Part shown: positions 63,421-64,000 of the stretch, piece by piece | Layout: every line of letters begins with the position of its first letter | How positions within the stretch are numbered: position 1 is the first letter of the stretch | DNA from: Halomonas icarae | GTDB lineage: Bacteria; Pseudomonadota; Gammaproteobacteria; Pseudomonadales; Halomonadaceae | Assembly: GCF_009901955.1 (NCBI RefSeq) | Contig: NZ_WUTS01000001.1 | Coordinates: 124,001-188,000 of the forward strand | Direction: 5' to 3' | Length of the DNA stretch: 64,000 bases | Program-made: the position numbers and the translations under genes | Notes under the pieces: generated by a model | The model's database searches: none | Seen by the model: only the letters and a program-made list of their open reading frames with translations | Told to the model about the DNA's origin: nothing

Positions 63421-64000
63421 TCAGAATGAGGCGAGCAGCCGCTCGAGAGCCTCCATGGCCCGCTCGCTGCGTTCCGTCCACGGGTGGCCGTAGCTCAGGC
63501 GCGCGCAGTGCTGAAAGCCCTGGGTAGCCGAGAAGATGGGCCCCGGGGCCAGGCTGACGCCCTGGTCCAGCGCCATGCGAAACAGGCGCAGCGAGTCAAC
63601 ACGCTCCGGAAACTCGACCCACAGGAAGTAGCCGCCGTCGGGCCGAGTGATGCGGGTGTCGCTGGGAAAGTGCCGGTCGGCGGCGGCCAGCATGGCGGTC
63701 TGCTGCGTCTCCAGGGCATGGCGCAGCGTGCGTAGGTGTCGGTCGTAGCCGCCGCGCTGCAGGTAGTCGGCGATGGCTGCCTGGGCCGGTACCGACGGCG
63801 AGAGAGTGGTCATCAGCTTTAGGCGCGAGATCGCCGAGGCGAAGCGCCCGCCCGCCACCCAGCCGACGCGGTAGCCCGGCGCCAGGCACTTCGAGAAGGA
63901 GCCGCAGTGCATCACCAGGCCCTCGTCGTCGAGAGCCTTCACGGGCATCGGTGGCGTGCTGCCGAAGTACAGCTCGGCATAGGCGTCATCCTCGAGCATG
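63421..64000 (-). CDS. MocR/aminotransferase class I-like protein, C-terminal part cut by window edge
   Basis: 192 residues are visible, starting inside the PLP domain: 'EDDAYAELYFGSTPPMPVKAL', then 'VMHCGSFSKCLAPGYRVGWVAGG' with the PLP Lys, and 'DGGYFLWVEFPERVDSLRLFRMALDQGVSLAPGPIFSA'. The pattern fits a GntR-MocR regulator or a stand-alone 2-aminoadipate-type aminotransferase; the winged-helix half, if any, is beyond base 64000. Confidence 0.85.
   Translation of the reverse strand, partial: MLEDDAYAELYFGSTPPMPVKALDDEGLVMHCGSFSKCLAPGYRVGWVAGGRFASAISRLKLMTTLSPSVPAQAAIADYLQRGGYDRHLRTLRHALETQQTAMLAAADRHFPSDTRITRPDGGYFLWVEFPERVDSLRLFRMALDQGVSLAPGPIFSATQGFQHCARLSYGHPWTERSERAMEALERLLASF

Overview
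The window is high-GC gammaproteobacterial chromosome, most like Halomonas or a close halophilic relative. This is judged from the complete choline-to-glycine-betaine locus (betIBA plus a choline/betaine binding protein), a FadE of the E. coli length, multi-copy tRNA arrays and the overall gene style. No rRNA, CRISPR array or intact insertion sequence was seen. Both ends cut through genes (an amidase at the left, a MocR/PLP aminotransferase-type gene at the right).

Layout. 1-4.7 kb: a catabolic cluster (amidase, small membrane protein plus SSS symporter, aldehyde dehydrogenase, beta-hydroxyacid dehydrogenase). 4.7-11.3 kb: housekeeping and stress genes, including an RpiR regulator divergent from a class III aminotransferase. 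11.5-16 kb: an SLC13 permease with an unusual acidic insert, and fadE. 16.2-21.3 kb: betA, betB and betI, with a BetI-type operator, divergent from a betaine/choline binding protein. 21.3-26.8 kb: eleven tRNA genes (Met, 3 Asn, Met, then Glu-Gly repeated three times) around prc and a M18 aminopeptidase, with a 15-bp minisatellite and decayed tRNA-Gly 3' halves. 27-31 kb: two convergent transcription units, each behind its own TPP riboswitch (an SDR plus an LLM flavin monooxygenase, and a ThiV-like SSS transporter). 31-37 kb: ABC exporter, queF, nitroreductase, thioesterase-like protein, CurA-type reductase and a LysR regulator.

37-39.6 kb is a zone of gene debris: LysR and mscS fragments, a frameshifted DUF3987 gene and an IS3-type orfA fragment, with tRNA-Ser and a DUF3617 gene among them. 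Next to it, 39.8-50.7 kb, is the most interesting block. It holds a three-gene CsgG/HfaB-type surface-adhesin operon, a PhnD-like binding protein translationally coupled to a hybrid histidine kinase with HPt, a REC-GGDEF-EAL protein with a degenerate GGDEF site and an apparently intact EAL site, and an NtrC-type sigma-54 activator. Two of the transcription units start at good -24/-12 sequences and the adhesin operon has a near match. All three carry the same 12-bp motif (TGCAWTWTGCGA) about 90-125 bp upstream of the -24/-12 element. I read this as one undescribed, self-reinforcing switch from a periplasmic ligand to attachment, linked to c-di-GMP.

51-63.4 kb is a phosphonate region. It has phnW and phnX (2-aminoethylphosphonate to phosphonoacetaldehyde to acetaldehyde and phosphate), PhnR, a PhnS-PhnT-permease ABC importer, a DMT transporter, and a TmpA/TmpB-like oxidative pair whose likely substrate, trimethyl-AEP, would give glycine betaine. 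That product links this region to the betaine locus 40 kb upstream.
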